DNA of 18,640 nt from Entamoeba invadens IP1 (GCF_000330505.1 NW_004443767.1:749315-767954); one strand, 5' to 3'; positions 1 through 9,172 are shown, numbered from the stretch's first letter. Notes: generated from the sequence alone by a model not told the origin. Made by a program: numbers and translations.

Positions 1-306
1 GCTCGATCTTCTGTCCTCCGGCTTAAACACAAAGACGAAGTGCTTTTTGTCGTTCACGATTTCCATAGTTCTCTCCTCTTCAGTATACTTCAAAAGTTCT
101 GACGTGTAACACCCGAAAATTGATCCTTCCGCTTTGATAATGATCATCACGTTCGACTTGTTCTTCACACTATTTGAGAAAGAAAATTGGGAGATATCTT
201 GACATGTAGAGTCATAGAGTACACTATACCGTGCCTTTCCAGTCCATTTAGAAAACGTTTGAAATAAGTCCTGATAATTCTTTGTACTAGAAAGCGTGGC
301 ACCCAT
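1..306 (-). CDS. TLDc-domain protein, N-terminal part (3' end outside window)
   Basis: The reverse strand reads from ATG (306-304) through 102 codons without a stop to the window edge, so only the N-terminal part is present. The residues match the first half of a TLDc domain: VLYDST at about 30-35, then a hydrophobic strand VMIIIIK, then GSIFGCYTSELL, which corresponds to the family pattern of a hydrophobic strand followed by G-x-x-F-G-x-Y/F. TLDc proteins elsewhere are linked to oxidative-stress resistance and V-ATPase regulation, and Entamoeba has many short TLDc proteins of unknown role. No other domain is visible before the TLDc core, which starts almost at the N-terminus. The start is supported by a GAAC motif 11 nt upstream and the lack of an earlier in-frame ATG. 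The domain call is fairly secure; the cellular function is unknown. Confidence 0.75.
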   Translation of the reverse strand, partial: MGATLSSTKNYQDLFQTFSKWTGKARYSVLYDSTCQDISQFSFSNSVKNKSNVMIIIKAEGSIFGCYTSELLKYTEEERTMEIVNDKKHFVFVFKPEDRRSS

Positions 307-316
307 TAAGTATTTC

Positions 317-321
317 AGTTC
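317..321 (-). promoter_or_regulatory. GAAC-like core promoter motif of the TLDc gene
   Basis: On the reverse strand GAACTGAAAT lies 10 nt before the ATG at 306. GAAC is a known Entamoeba core-promoter element, established in E. histolytica. Assignment here rests only on sequence and position, and a four-base core is common by chance. Confidence 0.35.
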
Positions 322-428
322 CAGAATATAGTAATTTTTCTATTAATTTACTATAAATATACTATACATGTGCATTTCAATGATATTAAAAACAATTAGT
401 TCAATTACTTTAATATGATACTAGAACG

Positions 429-1427
429 TTAGAAGACGGAGGTACACTCCTCACTCACTATATCAGTCTTTCCTCCCTTTTTCTCGAGATGAAACCGCAT
501 CACAACACCTTCAAGAGTTATTCCAATGATATTATATTTGTCCTTGATATCGTCTTGTGAGAAGAAGACATGGGTATATATCTCAGGAGTGACGGGACTA
601 CTACAACACGAATAGACACCACCAAACCCAGGGATGATATTACTCACCCAAGACATCCGATTTTGGGCTTCAGAATCATTGGTCAATGCAAAGATATGTA
701 TAGTTCCTCTGTTACTATTAATTACTATAAATTTACTATCACAAGAGAAGGAGAGAGAATAGATGGTAGCAACACTCTTCCCTCGTCGAAACTCTTTCAC
801 TTTGTCACCCGTCTCGATCCGCCACACACGAATGAGTGTACCCTCGGAACTCGTCGTTGCAAGCAACGTCCCGTCTAGTGACAACGCCATTAATGAGATC
901 TCATGTTTGTGGACTTCGATAGTAGTCGACGTCTCTTTCTCTAAGTCAGCGATGACGACTTTGCCCTCTTCGACGGAGGGAAATGCGACGATTTTAGTCT
1001 CCAAGTATGACACCGCGATGATACCTTTGGGGTTTGGACACGTCTTGAAGACTTCTTTGTGATTCAAATTTTTAAAGTCATAGACTAGCACTTTATTTGC
1101 GAGGACTACTATTATGATGTCTTTCCGAAACTTCGCGGAGATGATCTCCGAGTCGTGGTCTAACTCCGATATCGCTTTGTTCTGGTAATCATCCCAAATA
1201 ATCAATTTTGTTGGAGGGAAGGCTGGATTCGATCCACCCCCAACAAGAAGTAATAAATTGGTCTTATATAGCAATTCAACGATCTTTAAACCACCAGAGA
1301 ATGTCCGCTTGAAGCGCTCTTTAAGACGCATGTGCTCGATACCATAAACAGAAAAGCCGTCAGAAGTCCCGAGAGCAAAACACGTGTTGTCTTGATTCGA
1401 TGAGATACTTAAAATCTCCTCAGTCAT
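429..1427 (-). CDS. WIPI3/4-type PROPPIN (WDR45/Atg18-like WD-repeat protein)
   Basis: A complete 332-residue, single-exon gene encoding a seven-bladed beta-propeller. Diagnostic stretches are the N-terminal ILSISSNQDNTCFALGTSDG (5-24), LVGGGSNPAFPPTKLIIWDD (61-80), KHEISLMALSLDGTLLATTS (174-193), GTLIRVW (196-202), the FRRG phosphoinositide-binding motif (213-216) and GTIHIFALTN (241-250). Members of this family bind PI3P or PI(3,5)P2 on membranes through the FRRG arginines and act in autophagosome formation and endosome or vacuole dynamics. The GGG-x-x-P-x-(F/Y)-PP-x-K signature places it with WIPI3/WIPI4 rather than WIPI1/2. Length is normal for the subfamily and no blade is missing. The gene follows the TLDc gene's promoter in tandem, with a 122-nt spacer. 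No GAAC motif is obvious near its own start. Confidence 0.92.
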   Translation of the reverse strand: MTEEILSISSNQDNTCFALGTSDGFSVYGIEHMRLKERFKRTFSGGLKIVELLYKTNLLLLVGGGSNPAFPPTKLIIWDDYQNKAISELDHDSEIISAKFRKDIIIVVLANKVLVYDFKNLNHKEVFKTCPNPKGIIAVSYLETKIVAFPSVEEGKVVIADLEKETSTTIEVHKHEISLMALSLDGTLLATTSSEGTLIRVWRIETGDKVKEFRRGKSVATIYSLSFSCDSKFIVINSNRGTIHIFALTNDSEAQNRMSWVSNIIPGFGGVYSCCSSPVTPEIYTHVFFSQDDIKDKYNIIGITLEGVVMRFHLEKKGGKTDIVSEECTSVF

Positions 1428-2735
1428 TAATCTGCCTTTTCAAGTCTTTTCTCTCTCTGACAATTTACTTTATGTCGAGCAGAAAAGACCGTTGTATTCA
1501 ACTAAATTGGAAACATAGCACTTTAAACTATTTTTTACCATTGAAATCGGTTATTCGAAGAAATCAGTACTTTTTTAACTCAATTTATTAATACTTTGAA
1601 CTGTAGAGGAATTGTTGCATTACATCGTCTTATGATTATGTACTAACTTTGTTTTTATTTGTCTTGTCTAACTCACATTATGGGGATTAAACTGTCTAAT
1701 TTTACACTTGAGAAAAATTGAATTAATTATATTAATTTAATAAATTATATTTTATTAAATATCGAAATTTGGTTTTGTCTAAAAGAAGCGTTTTTCAAGA
1801 AAACGGCAGGAAAAGTGTGCGTTTTATTAGATAATAAAAGTCGGAATTTACGGGGTTAAAGTGATATTGGCATTTTAAAAGTTAATAACTCGCATAAATA
1901 AGTGTTATATTAGTTTAAAAAAGTTCATACTTTCGGGAGTTTTTTTTTTTCGTTTTGGCTATTGTAGTCAAAACGATTGGCTATTTTACTACTGTCATTT
2001 TTGGGTCGAATTTTTTCTATTTTTTTTAGAAAGTGTAGAATTGTACTATATAAAACAATAATAAAAGTAACCCTTCAAAGACTTAATAAGTTATGATTTA
2101 ATAGTTTATTTGTATATAATTTTAGTTTATTTTTGAAGTAAATTAAAATAATAAAATTAATATTAAAATTATATCTAATATATATATTATATATACAGAA
2201 GGTCCATTTCCAGTCAAAACAAAACAATAAGAGACATTGAATGAAATTATTCGACCTCTATATGTTACAAAAAACAATTAAAAAAAAACTGTGCAACCAA
2301 ATTCACAGATTTCCAGTTTTTTCGTTTTTTTTTTTTAAATCATATATTTCTAACCTTCTACTGTTTTTTTATTAAATAAAATCCTTCATTCCGCCAAAAG
2401 AGTTTAACACTCTCTTTCTTGATGTTGTCAAATTTTTAGACACTTTTTGAGTGTATCATCTTTTTGTAATGAAAACGAACTTCCTCTCCAGATTATGTTA
2501 TTTCCAATTGCTCTTTCCACCCACCATCACTTGAATAATTATACAATAATACACTTTATTAATTAAATGTGACTATATCTTTGTCAGTCTTTTGAACTTT
2601 TTTGTCTTATATACAAACAACACTTTCATCAACCCTTCAATCCACTCAACTCAATAAAAACAACGAATACTTTTCACTTATAAAAAACAGGGATATAAAA
2701 TAAGAATCTATACTTTAACTATATTATTATTATAA
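1428..2735. other. AT-rich divergent intergenic region
   Basis: About 1.3 kb separates two outward-facing genes, so both promoters should lie here. It is very AT-rich with long T runs (for example around 1940-1950 and 2325-2336), an alternating TA tract near 2175-2195, and a weak hairpin AAGAGT/ACTCTCTT near 2397-2422. I find no tRNA, no conserved coding frame and no transposon-like ends. Short open frames here look accidental. Confidence 0.6.
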
Positions 2736-2742
2736 ATGAACC

Positions 2743-2760
2743 TTTTTGGTATACCAAAAA
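2743..2760. repeat. 18-nt perfect palindrome
   Basis: TTTTTGGTATACCAAAAA is its own reverse complement. It sits 66 nt upstream of the preferred RhoGEF ATG and overlaps the short upstream frame. It could be a binding site for a dimeric regulator, or chance in AT-rich DNA, although the GGTATACC core is less AT-driven. Confidence 0.6.
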
Positions 2761-2780
2761 AAAATCCAACCAATCGACAA

Positions 2781-2785
2781 GAACT
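2781..2785 (+). promoter_or_regulatory. GAAC-like core promoter motif of the RhoGEF gene
   Basis: GAACT lies 41 nt before ATG 2827 and is followed by T-rich DNA. If it is the real GAAC element, transcription starts downstream of ATG 2736, and the protein starts at 2827. Entamoeba 5' untranslated regions are usually very short, which fits. Confidence 0.35.
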
Positions 2786-2826
2786 TTTTTAATTTTTCGA
2801 TTAAACTGGAATCCAACTCGAAACCG

Positions 2827-5508
2827 ATGAGCATAGGCGGTACTATACCTCTCAACATCTCGTGCAAAACTCAAGAGGGGTTGAAGATGCCAATTCGAAA
2901 GCCAACGGCGACATCCACTAGTGGTCCAATTACCACTCATTCCCCACGAAGAAGAGCAGACAACAGAGCATCAATGATATTTCGTACACAATTTTCGTTG
3001 AACCAGGACGACTTTGAACCACACCGACAATCATTAATAGTCCCCTCGTCGTATGACTTGAACAGAGAAATCCATGAACCCCACGATGAAACGTTGTTTT
3101 ACGACCATACAAATAAATTGTTCAGTCAACACAAACGGTCGAACCACTCAAACTTTCTTTCCGAAGAACAGATAGCGTCGGGAATGGAGGAGGTCGTCAC
3201 GTCCGTCGCCGAGACCAAAAGCGATGACAAAAAGGTGTTGAAGGAGAACGTCGGGTGCACCACAAAAGTCGCTGAAAAGCAGAAGACGCACACAAAGAAC
3301 AAGATCCTTGTCATGACGCCCGACGGCCAAAAGCTGTCCAAACAGAACCCCAAAACTCCGAGACTTGAAGACTTAGGCGCTATAGATTTGTCAATTAATA
3401 ATTTGGATGTTTCAGACAAACACGATAAAGAACACACACTTAAAACTCCTGAAGATGTAATCGATGGGAAGAGCAAAGACGACTTCGTCGAAAAGGCTTT
3501 CAACGATGTCGTTGAGGGAAAGCTCCTCGCAAAGACTGCTACGAACACGCCAAGAGTCGTAGACGAAACAAATGGGCCGCGGCGACTTACAGCAGAGGCG
3601 TACCACGTCTCACGAGAAAAGTCTCCAACACGCGTTCAAAGTGAACGTCCGCGCAATGGGAAAGACAAAGAATTTTTGCGAGTGAAAAAAGACGACGCGC
3701 TTGACAAACGTGATGCTTCGAGTAATGAAAGGTCAAACACATCGAGTGTGTCTCTAGTAAGTGAGGATGACGACGACATGTTAGAGCGAGTTGATGGAGT
3801 GACATATACCTGGTTTGATAAGAAAGACGTTGACATCATGATATCCAGTGACGAAAATAAAGTACGAGAGTATTTAAAACGGAACCGTGTCACCGTAGGG
3901 TTTCCTATTAAAGGTTATGAGGAGTGTTTAGTCCTCGACATTCGGAATGGCGACGATAACCCAATGGAACAGATCAAAGAAATCCGCGCGATGATGCAAA
4001 AGAGGAAAGAAGAGTTCATGCAACGACATGGTGATGAGTTTCGTCTTGTCGACTTAGATAAGAACGGGAAACACTTGAGAATAATTGATGTACACCAGAC
4101 AAAGACAAGTAAAGGAGTAGGAGAGGGGATAGTATCGACTGAACAAGAACTGGTTACTCAGATTGAAACGAGTGGTTTAAATATTCCAAAAAATGAGAAG
4201 AAAAGTGACGATCACGTTCAATCTCCAGATTTACAAACTGACAAACTGAGTGAAAAAGAGAACGAAAATGTGGAAAGAAACGCGTTAAATCCTTCTGAAA
4301 ATGGGGATCTCCAAACACCACAAATTGACCCCCAAAGACTCCCACCAGAATTGACGGGGTTCGAAGACATCACAAAATACTTCTCTATACTCGACGACAC
4401 GGAAAAGGAACAATACGAGAGATATAAAAACGTGATGACGGAGTTGTGGTTGACTGAAGAATCACATGTCCAGTCATTGGACGTTCTTTTCAAATGTTAC
4501 TTGGTCCCCCTTTCTTACAGTAAGTACAGCCCAATAGTTCAAAAGATGAAAATACAAATTGGAATGCTGTACGATCTTCACTCGATATTTTATAAGAAGA
4601 TAAGCCAGAGAATGAAGGCCGTTGGTAACAAAGTTGTTCCAATGGTCGCCGACTTGATGCGATACTTCTTCCACTTCGTCAAGGCGACGTGTCCATATAT
4701 AGTCGAGTACAATGCTAATCTGCGGACGGTGAATGAACTAATGCATCAAAAAGGTGTGAAACACATTGTTGAAAGAAGTATAAAGCATTATAAAGAGTGT
4801 CATGAGGGTGTTGTGGTTCAACGTATTCAATCGTACTTGATCATGCCCATCCAACGAATTCCTCGATACGTTTTGTTAATCAAAGATATGTTGAAATGCG
4901 CACCACCAATCACACAAGACACAGACACACTTGTGGAGTGCTACCAAGTGATTTTGGATGTCGCCGCGTGGATTAACGAAACCAAGTTGTATGAAGAAGA
5001 GCGTGAGAAATATGGCATAGTCATTAAAGCCATTCCAGGGTTGCTTGATATGAACAAAAGTTGCCGTCGATACATTTTATCGGGAGTTTGTAAGTTCATG
5101 ACAATCGAAGAAGACAATGGCGTCCGAGAGGCGTACTTCTTTTTATTTAACGACGTCTTAATTGAGACAAAAATCGATAAAATGAAGGGACAGAAAGTCA
5201 AGAAGAGCAAATTGAACAAGACCTATGCGCAAATTAATCAATACGAAACAGTCGAAGATTTTGAGGGTGATGTGTTCCAAGTACAACAAGTGTATATGAT
5301 ATCAGAAGACGCGATTGTGTCGTATTGCCCGAACCCATCACTGGGTCCTTCGGTATCATTTACTTCCGTTTTGTATGACGTCTCCGTCACACTTGTTTTT
5401 GGAGATGTTGTTGAGGCTAATGCATGGTTTGTGGCTATGGCATATACAATTAAGCTTGCACCACGAATTAACGAGTCGAAAATCATATACAATATCAGGA
5501 ACGAATAA
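2827..5508 (+). CDS. RhoGEF with DH and PH domains (Dbl family)
   Basis: 893 residues from ATG 2827. The frame is open 29 codons further upstream, but without an ATG, so 2827 is the first valid in-frame start. Residues 1 to about 530 are low-complexity and charged, rich in S/T/K/E/D, probably disordered, with a possibly folded patch at about 315-430 that I do not recognise. The DH domain runs from about 533 (YKNVMTELWLTEESHVQSL) to about 715 and includes the conserved helix RIQSYLIMPIQRIPRYVLLI (666-685). A PH domain follows from about 733 to 885, with AYFFLFNDVLIETK as the central strands. Dbl-family proteins exchange GDP for GTP on Rho/Rac GTPases, and the tandem PH domain directs membrane binding. 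Entamoeba encodes many such proteins, which drive actin remodelling, motility and phagocytosis. The partner GTPase cannot be inferred. Confidence 0.9.
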   Translation: MSIGGTIPLNISCKTQEGLKMPIRKPTATSTSGPITTHSPRRRADNRASMIFRTQFSLNQDDFEPHRQSLIVPSSYDLNREIHEPHDETLFYDHTNKLFSQHKRSNHSNFLSEEQIASGMEEVVTSVAETKSDDKKVLKENVGCTTKVAEKQKTHTKNKILVMTPDGQKLSKQNPKTPRLEDLGAIDLSINNLDVSDKHDKEHTLKTPEDVIDGKSKDDFVEKAFNDVVEGKLLAKTATNTPRVVDETNGPRRLTAEAYHVSREKSPTRVQSERPRNGKDKEFLRVKKDDALDKRDASSNERSNTSSVSLVSEDDDDMLERVDGVTYTWFDKKDVDIMISSDENKVREYLKRNRVTVGFPIKGYEECLVLDIRNGDDNPMEQIKEIRAMMQKRKEEFMQRHGDEFRLVDLDKNGKHLRIIDVHQTKTSKGVGEGIVSTEQELVTQIETSGLNIPKNEKKSDDHVQSPDLQTDKLSEKENENVERNALNPSENGDLQTPQIDPQRLPPELTGFEDITKYFSILDDTEKEQYERYKNVMTELWLTEESHVQSLDVLFKCYLVPLSYSKYSPIVQKMKIQIGMLYDLHSIFYKKISQRMKAVGNKVVPMVADLMRYFFHFVKATCPYIVEYNANLRTVNELMHQKGVKHIVERSIKHYKECHEGVVVQRIQSYLIMPIQRIPRYVLLIKDMLKCAPPITQDTDTLVECYQVILDVAAWINETKLYEEEREKYGIVIKAIPGLLDMNKSCRRYILSGVCKFMTIEEDNGVREAYFFLFNDVLIETKIDKMKGQKVKKSKLNKTYAQINQYETVEDFEGDVFQVQQVYMISEDAIVSYCPNPSLGPSVSFTSVLYDVSVTLVFGDVVEANAWFVAMAYTIKLAPRINESKIIYNIRNE

Positions 5509-5720
5509 CGCTCATGTTGATGTCATTTCATGTCAGATATATAATAATAACAGTTTTCTGTTGGTTAGTTTGTATTGTTTTCTCTCTATTCATTACTATT
5601 GAGAGAGAAGAAGAAATGCTCGACACATTATAGTTTTTTTTATCGAATTTATTTATAATCTTATTGAGAATGAGAAGGGAAAAAGACAAATCTTAAAAAG
5701 ATTGAGAGAGGAATAGAGTT

Positions 5721-6882
5721 ATGAAGAGAACAATGCGCACAAGAAAGCAAACAAAAGAAGAGGATGAAGCGAAAGATGAGAAGGAGAAAAAGATGGAAGA
5801 AGAAGAAGAGGAAGAGAAGCCAAAGAAGACACCAAAGAAGACTCGTAAGACAACGAAAAGCGCCAAAAAGGAAGTTGAGCCAGAGGAAGAGAAAGAAGAG
5901 AAGTCTGAAGAGAGTGATGAAGAGAAAGATAAGAAAGGAAAGACCACTACGAAAGCACCAAAGAAAAGTTTGAAAGAAGATCAATTGTATGACAAAGAGA
6001 AGGACAATGACGAGTATTGGGAAAACGCACACTACACTGATTATACTGCAGACTTCAAAGAAAGTGAACCAAAGCTTGAAAGTGGTGAGATGAAAATAGT
6101 TACGTTCAATGTGGCGGGGTGGAAGGCTGCAATGGGAAAGGGGCTTGAGAAGTACATTAAAAAGGAAGATCCGGACATCATCTGTTTTCAAGAGACAAAG
6201 CTTCAAGACGGTGTTGTACCGACCGTCAGTGGATACAATTCATACTTCAGCGCATCGACTGCAAAGAAGGGATATGCGGGGACGGCAATATTAACGAAGG
6301 AGAAACCAATCACCGTCACTATGAAACTTGATGGGAAGCTTAACGAGCATGGAAGAATCATTACTGCAGAGTATGAGAAGTTCTATTTAGTCAACACGTA
6401 TGTGATGAATAGTGGTGTGAAGCTGGAGAATTTGAAGAAAAGAGTCGACACGTGGGACGTGAGTATGAAGAAGCACTTAATTGATTTATCGAAGAAGAAG
6501 AAAGTGATTTGGTGCGGCGATTTGAACGTTGCTTTACGGTGGATAGACGTGGCGAAACCAGCGACAAGACTGCGATGTGCGGGGTTTACTAAAGAAGAAA
6601 GAGAAAGTGCAAGTCAACTACTCGAAGAGGTCGGATTGGTCGATTCCTTCCAAGTGAAACACCCAAAGGAAAAGAACTTTTATACATTCTTCTCGTTCAG
6701 AGATAAAGCTAAAGTGTCTGGGTGGAGATTAGACTACTTCGATGTTTCTAAGGAACTTGTCGACGATATAACACAGATTTATAGAAGAAAAGAAGTGAAT
6801 ATCTCTGAGTTTGTTCGTTGTATTAAAAGAAAGAGAAATAACACACAGTCATGTCCCTCTTGTTATTCACATCAAAAAATAA
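5721..6882 (+). CDS. AP endonuclease, ExoIII/APE1 family (two exons)
   Basis: Proposed exons are 5721-6808 and 6849-6882, giving 373 residues. Residues 1-120 form a K/E-rich tail likely to carry the nuclear signal. The EEP nuclease domain follows: FNVAGW (N130), CFQETK (metal ligand E158), NTYVMNSG (Y227), WCGDLNVA (D267, N269), AGFTKEER (287-294), GWRLDYF (D338), and after splicing SDH (D363-H364), then the usual short hydrophobic end PLVIHIKK. All catalytic positions of APE1 are therefore present. The enzyme cuts the backbone 5' to abasic sites in base-excision repair. Without splicing the frame runs on to 7010 and loses the essential Asp-His pair, so the longer unspliced frame is not the real product. 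The usual His after GDLNVA is Leu here (272). The gene lies 212 nt downstream of the RhoGEF gene on the same strand. Confidence 0.92.
6809..6848 (+). other. Intron in the AP endonuclease gene (40 nt)
   Basis: It begins with GTTTGTTCG, the Entamoeba 5' splice consensus, and ends with ACACAG. It splits an Asp codon (GA|T). Removing it creates SDHVPLVIHIKK and a stop at 6880-6882, exactly the C-terminus expected for the family. It is shorter than most Entamoeba introns. Confidence 0.88.
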
Positions 6883-7418
6883 ACAAACTTTTTAGTATTC
6901 TTTTTGAAGAGTTAAAATTAATATTTACTTTTTATATTTATATTCTGTGTCAAAATGATTATTATAATTTTTTAATATTAATATTATTAACATTACTATT
7001 ATTATTGTAATGCTAAAAATAAAATGTTGTGGAAATAATTTCTTATTTAACTTTAATTAAGTTATTTATTTATTATTCTATACTTATTCAAACGACAAAG
7101 AATAAATTCAATTTAGGGCATGACACTGGATTGGCGTTTTTTAGTGGATTGGTGTATAAAAGGGAAAAATAGACTGAAATATCGGGCACCAAAAAATTGA
7201 AAAAAAAATAAAATTTTGAAAAATCAGAGATCGATTTTGCCAAAAAGACTCTTATCCAAATAATATCCATTCTCTTTCACTGAAAAGATTAATGATAAAC
7301 GTGTTTAGGTGATTATTGCCAAGACCGAAACATTTAAAAAAATTCGTAAAAAATAGTATTGTTTTCACGTTTTTAAACACAAGAATGTTTTTTTTATTTT
7401 TCGGGTTAATTTTTTGTT

Positions 7419-7735
7419 TTGTTTTTTATAGTTTATAACGGTATCAGATAAACGATCTTGTTAATGATACATAGTAATGACGAGTAATTTACACACTGAT
7501 CTACAAAATGTATTCCGATATTCAAAGTATAGTTTTATGTTGGTAGTTGAATTAAAAGTATAGTAAAACAAAAAATGAAGAACTTGAAATAAAATTGGGT
7601 TATTTTTTTCAAAATTTTGGGAGATCGTCCTAAAAAGTTGATGTGGATGGATCGATTTCGGTGGATGGGTTATAACAGCCACATATGGGCTATTACTTCG
7701 GGATTGTTTGTTTATGGGATTTTTGACGTTTTTAT
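7419..7735 (+). repeat. Left arm of the long inverted repeat
   Basis: Pairs with 8106-8415 so that position p matches the complement of 15841-p without gaps from 7439 inward. The stretch 7439-7577 matches perfectly. Mismatches then become more frequent toward the centre, reaching roughly a quarter of positions in the last 60. At the outer edge the 13-mer TTGTTTTTTATAG (7419-7431) also matches, but a 7-nt insertion TTTATAA separates it from the main block in this arm only. Confidence 0.9.
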
Positions 7736-8105
7736 CAAAAACCAAAAAAGATATCGGTAAAATCTGTAAATTGTTACCTAAGAAATAACACTGACTCTAA
7801 TTGTATGACCGATATAAAAAACAAACAAATAAATATTTTAAAATGACTCTCGTTTTGCTCTATATTATAAACATGCTAAAAGTTAATAATGAAAATAATT
7901 TTTATTAATAATATGTTTCTGTTTGCAGATCAAATATAATTAAAAAAGATAAATTTTGGTAAATCTAACATTTACTAAATTTCTTTTTTTAATATAATTA
8001 AAAAACACAACGAAAAGCTAAGTTTTACAAAAATAAATTAACTTTATTTTTAACAATAAAATATGGATGATTGAATATGATTTGCTGAATTTGTAATTAT
8101 TTTAT

Positions 8106-8415
8106 GTTAAAACGTCAAAAATCCCATAACTCAAACATCCCGATATAATAGCTTAAATATAGCTGTTTTAACGCATCCACCGAAATCGATCCATCCACAG
8201 CAACTTTTTAGGACGATCTCCCAAAATTTTGAAAAAAATATTTCAAATTTATTTCAAGTTCTCCATTTTTTGTTTTACTATACTTTTAATTCAACTACCA
8301 ACATAAAACTATACTTTGAATATCGGAATACATTTTGTAGATCAGTGTGTAAATTACTCGTCATTACTATGTATCATTAACAAGATCGTTTATCTGATAC
8401 CGCTATAAAAAACAA
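8106..8415 (-). repeat. Right arm of the long inverted repeat
   Basis: Reverse complement of the left arm. The outer end is at CTATAAAAAACAA (8403-8415), and the perfect block covers 8264-8402. It lacks the 7-nt insertion seen in the left arm. The high identity of the outer part relative to the inner part suggests either recent insertion with selection on the ends or gene conversion between arms. Confidence 0.9.
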
Positions 8416-8564
8416 TTTAAAAAACAGTTTTGTTTTGATATTTTTAGTATGTTATTTAACGAGTTGTTTTTTTAATAAGGAGCAAATATTAACGAACAAA
8501 TTTAATTGAAATCAATGTATTCAATTAAGTAAAAAATTAACGATAATATGAATAAATTAGCTTG

Positions 8565-8597
8565 TAAATTAAAAAAATGTTAAATTAAAAAAAATGT
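8565..8597 (+). repeat. Short tandem direct repeat, two copies of 16-17 nt
   Basis: TAAATTAAAAAAATGT is followed directly by TAAATTAAAAAAAATGT, differing by one A. It is probably replication slippage in AT-rich DNA. Confidence 0.7.
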
Positions 8598-8936
8598 TAA
8601 TAAAAGTATCATAATTAACATATTGAATGATAATAATAACGTAGTAATGTGGCAGATGACAACATTTGGTGATATTATTTTTTAAAAAAAATTTTTATTA
8701 TTAACCTTACGAAGTGAAAACTGGATAATTTATATCCTTGATTTTTTTACTCAAAATAAGTCACTTTTTTATTTTTGTATTTGAACTAAAAAGATCTTAA
8801 ATTAAGAACGGCGTGTCACAAACCAATTTAAATAATGAAAAATTGATAAAAATCGAAGCGCTCTCATGAAAATTTATGTGTATGTCTCGTAACAGCAAGT
8901 ATTGACTATTTTGAACACATGGAAAATAGAAAACAT

Positions 8937-8952
8937 TGGTCTGTAAAGACCA
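8937..8952. repeat. Small perfect hairpin
   Basis: TGGTCT-GTAA-AGACCA forms a six-base-pair stem with a GNRA-type loop if transcribed. There is no neighbouring gene to which it clearly belongs, so no function is assigned. Confidence 0.5.
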
Positions 8953-9172
8953 GTAGTTTGCGCGAAAACTAATCGATTTCGTGTTTTGAATTTATTTTTA
9001 ATTATTCTAAAAATAAATATGATCTAGATAAATCTTATCCAGATTTCACCTTCCCACAAAAAAAGTTGATTCAGTTGACTTGCTAAGGTTAATTTAGAAT
9101 AAATGCTTTTTTTTTAATGACAAAATTGACTTTATTTTACTAAAATATATTTGTATCCAGCAAAAAAGCGTG

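Larger units (their letters stand above)
2736..2792 (+). other. Possible short upstream ORF (18 codons) before the RhoGEF gene
   Basis: ATG at 2736 opens an 18-residue frame (MNLFGIPKKNPTNRQELF) that ends at TAA 2790-2792, 34 nt before the preferred RhoGEF start. It is out of frame with the main gene. It contains a run of nine A (2756-2764). A one-base loss in that run would join this ATG in frame to the RhoGEF coding sequence. It could be a real uORF, untranscribed promoter DNA, or the true start hidden by a homopolymer error. Confidence 0.3.
7419..8415. mobile_element. Long inverted-repeat (foldback/MITE-like) element, about 1 kb
   Basis: Two arms of about 300 bp in opposite orientation flank a spacer of about 370 bp. 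The centre of symmetry is near 7920.5. The whole is AT-rich and has no coding potential. Long terminal inverted repeats without a transposase fit a non-autonomous DNA transposon (Mutator-like or foldback type). Such transposon classes are known to be abundant in E. invadens, but I cannot assign the family from sequence alone. No target-site duplication is obvious at either limit. Confidence 0.75.

Noticed and set aside
1400..1591. 63-codon plus-strand open frame upstream of the WIPI gene
   Set aside because: It overlaps the start of the WIPI gene in antisense, is compositionally random and has no family match.
2175..2195. Alternating TA tract as a possible origin or attachment site
   Set aside because: Such tracts are expected in DNA of this composition, and nothing nearby supports a specific role.
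5661..6206. 181-codon reverse-strand open frame rich in Phe/Leu, resembling a membrane protein
   Set aside because: It is the antisense of the Lys/Glu-rich tail of the AP endonuclease, and such antisense frames read as Phe/Leu/Ser-rich by default.
6849..7010. Unspliced C-terminal extension of the AP endonuclease frame
   Set aside because: It lacks SDH, turns into low-complexity hydrophobic sequence, and is explained by reading through the intron.
7461..7745. 94-codon reverse-strand open frame overlapping the left repeat arm
   Set aside because: It lies almost wholly within an inverted-repeat arm, shows no known motif, and the matching right arm does not preserve a comparable frame.
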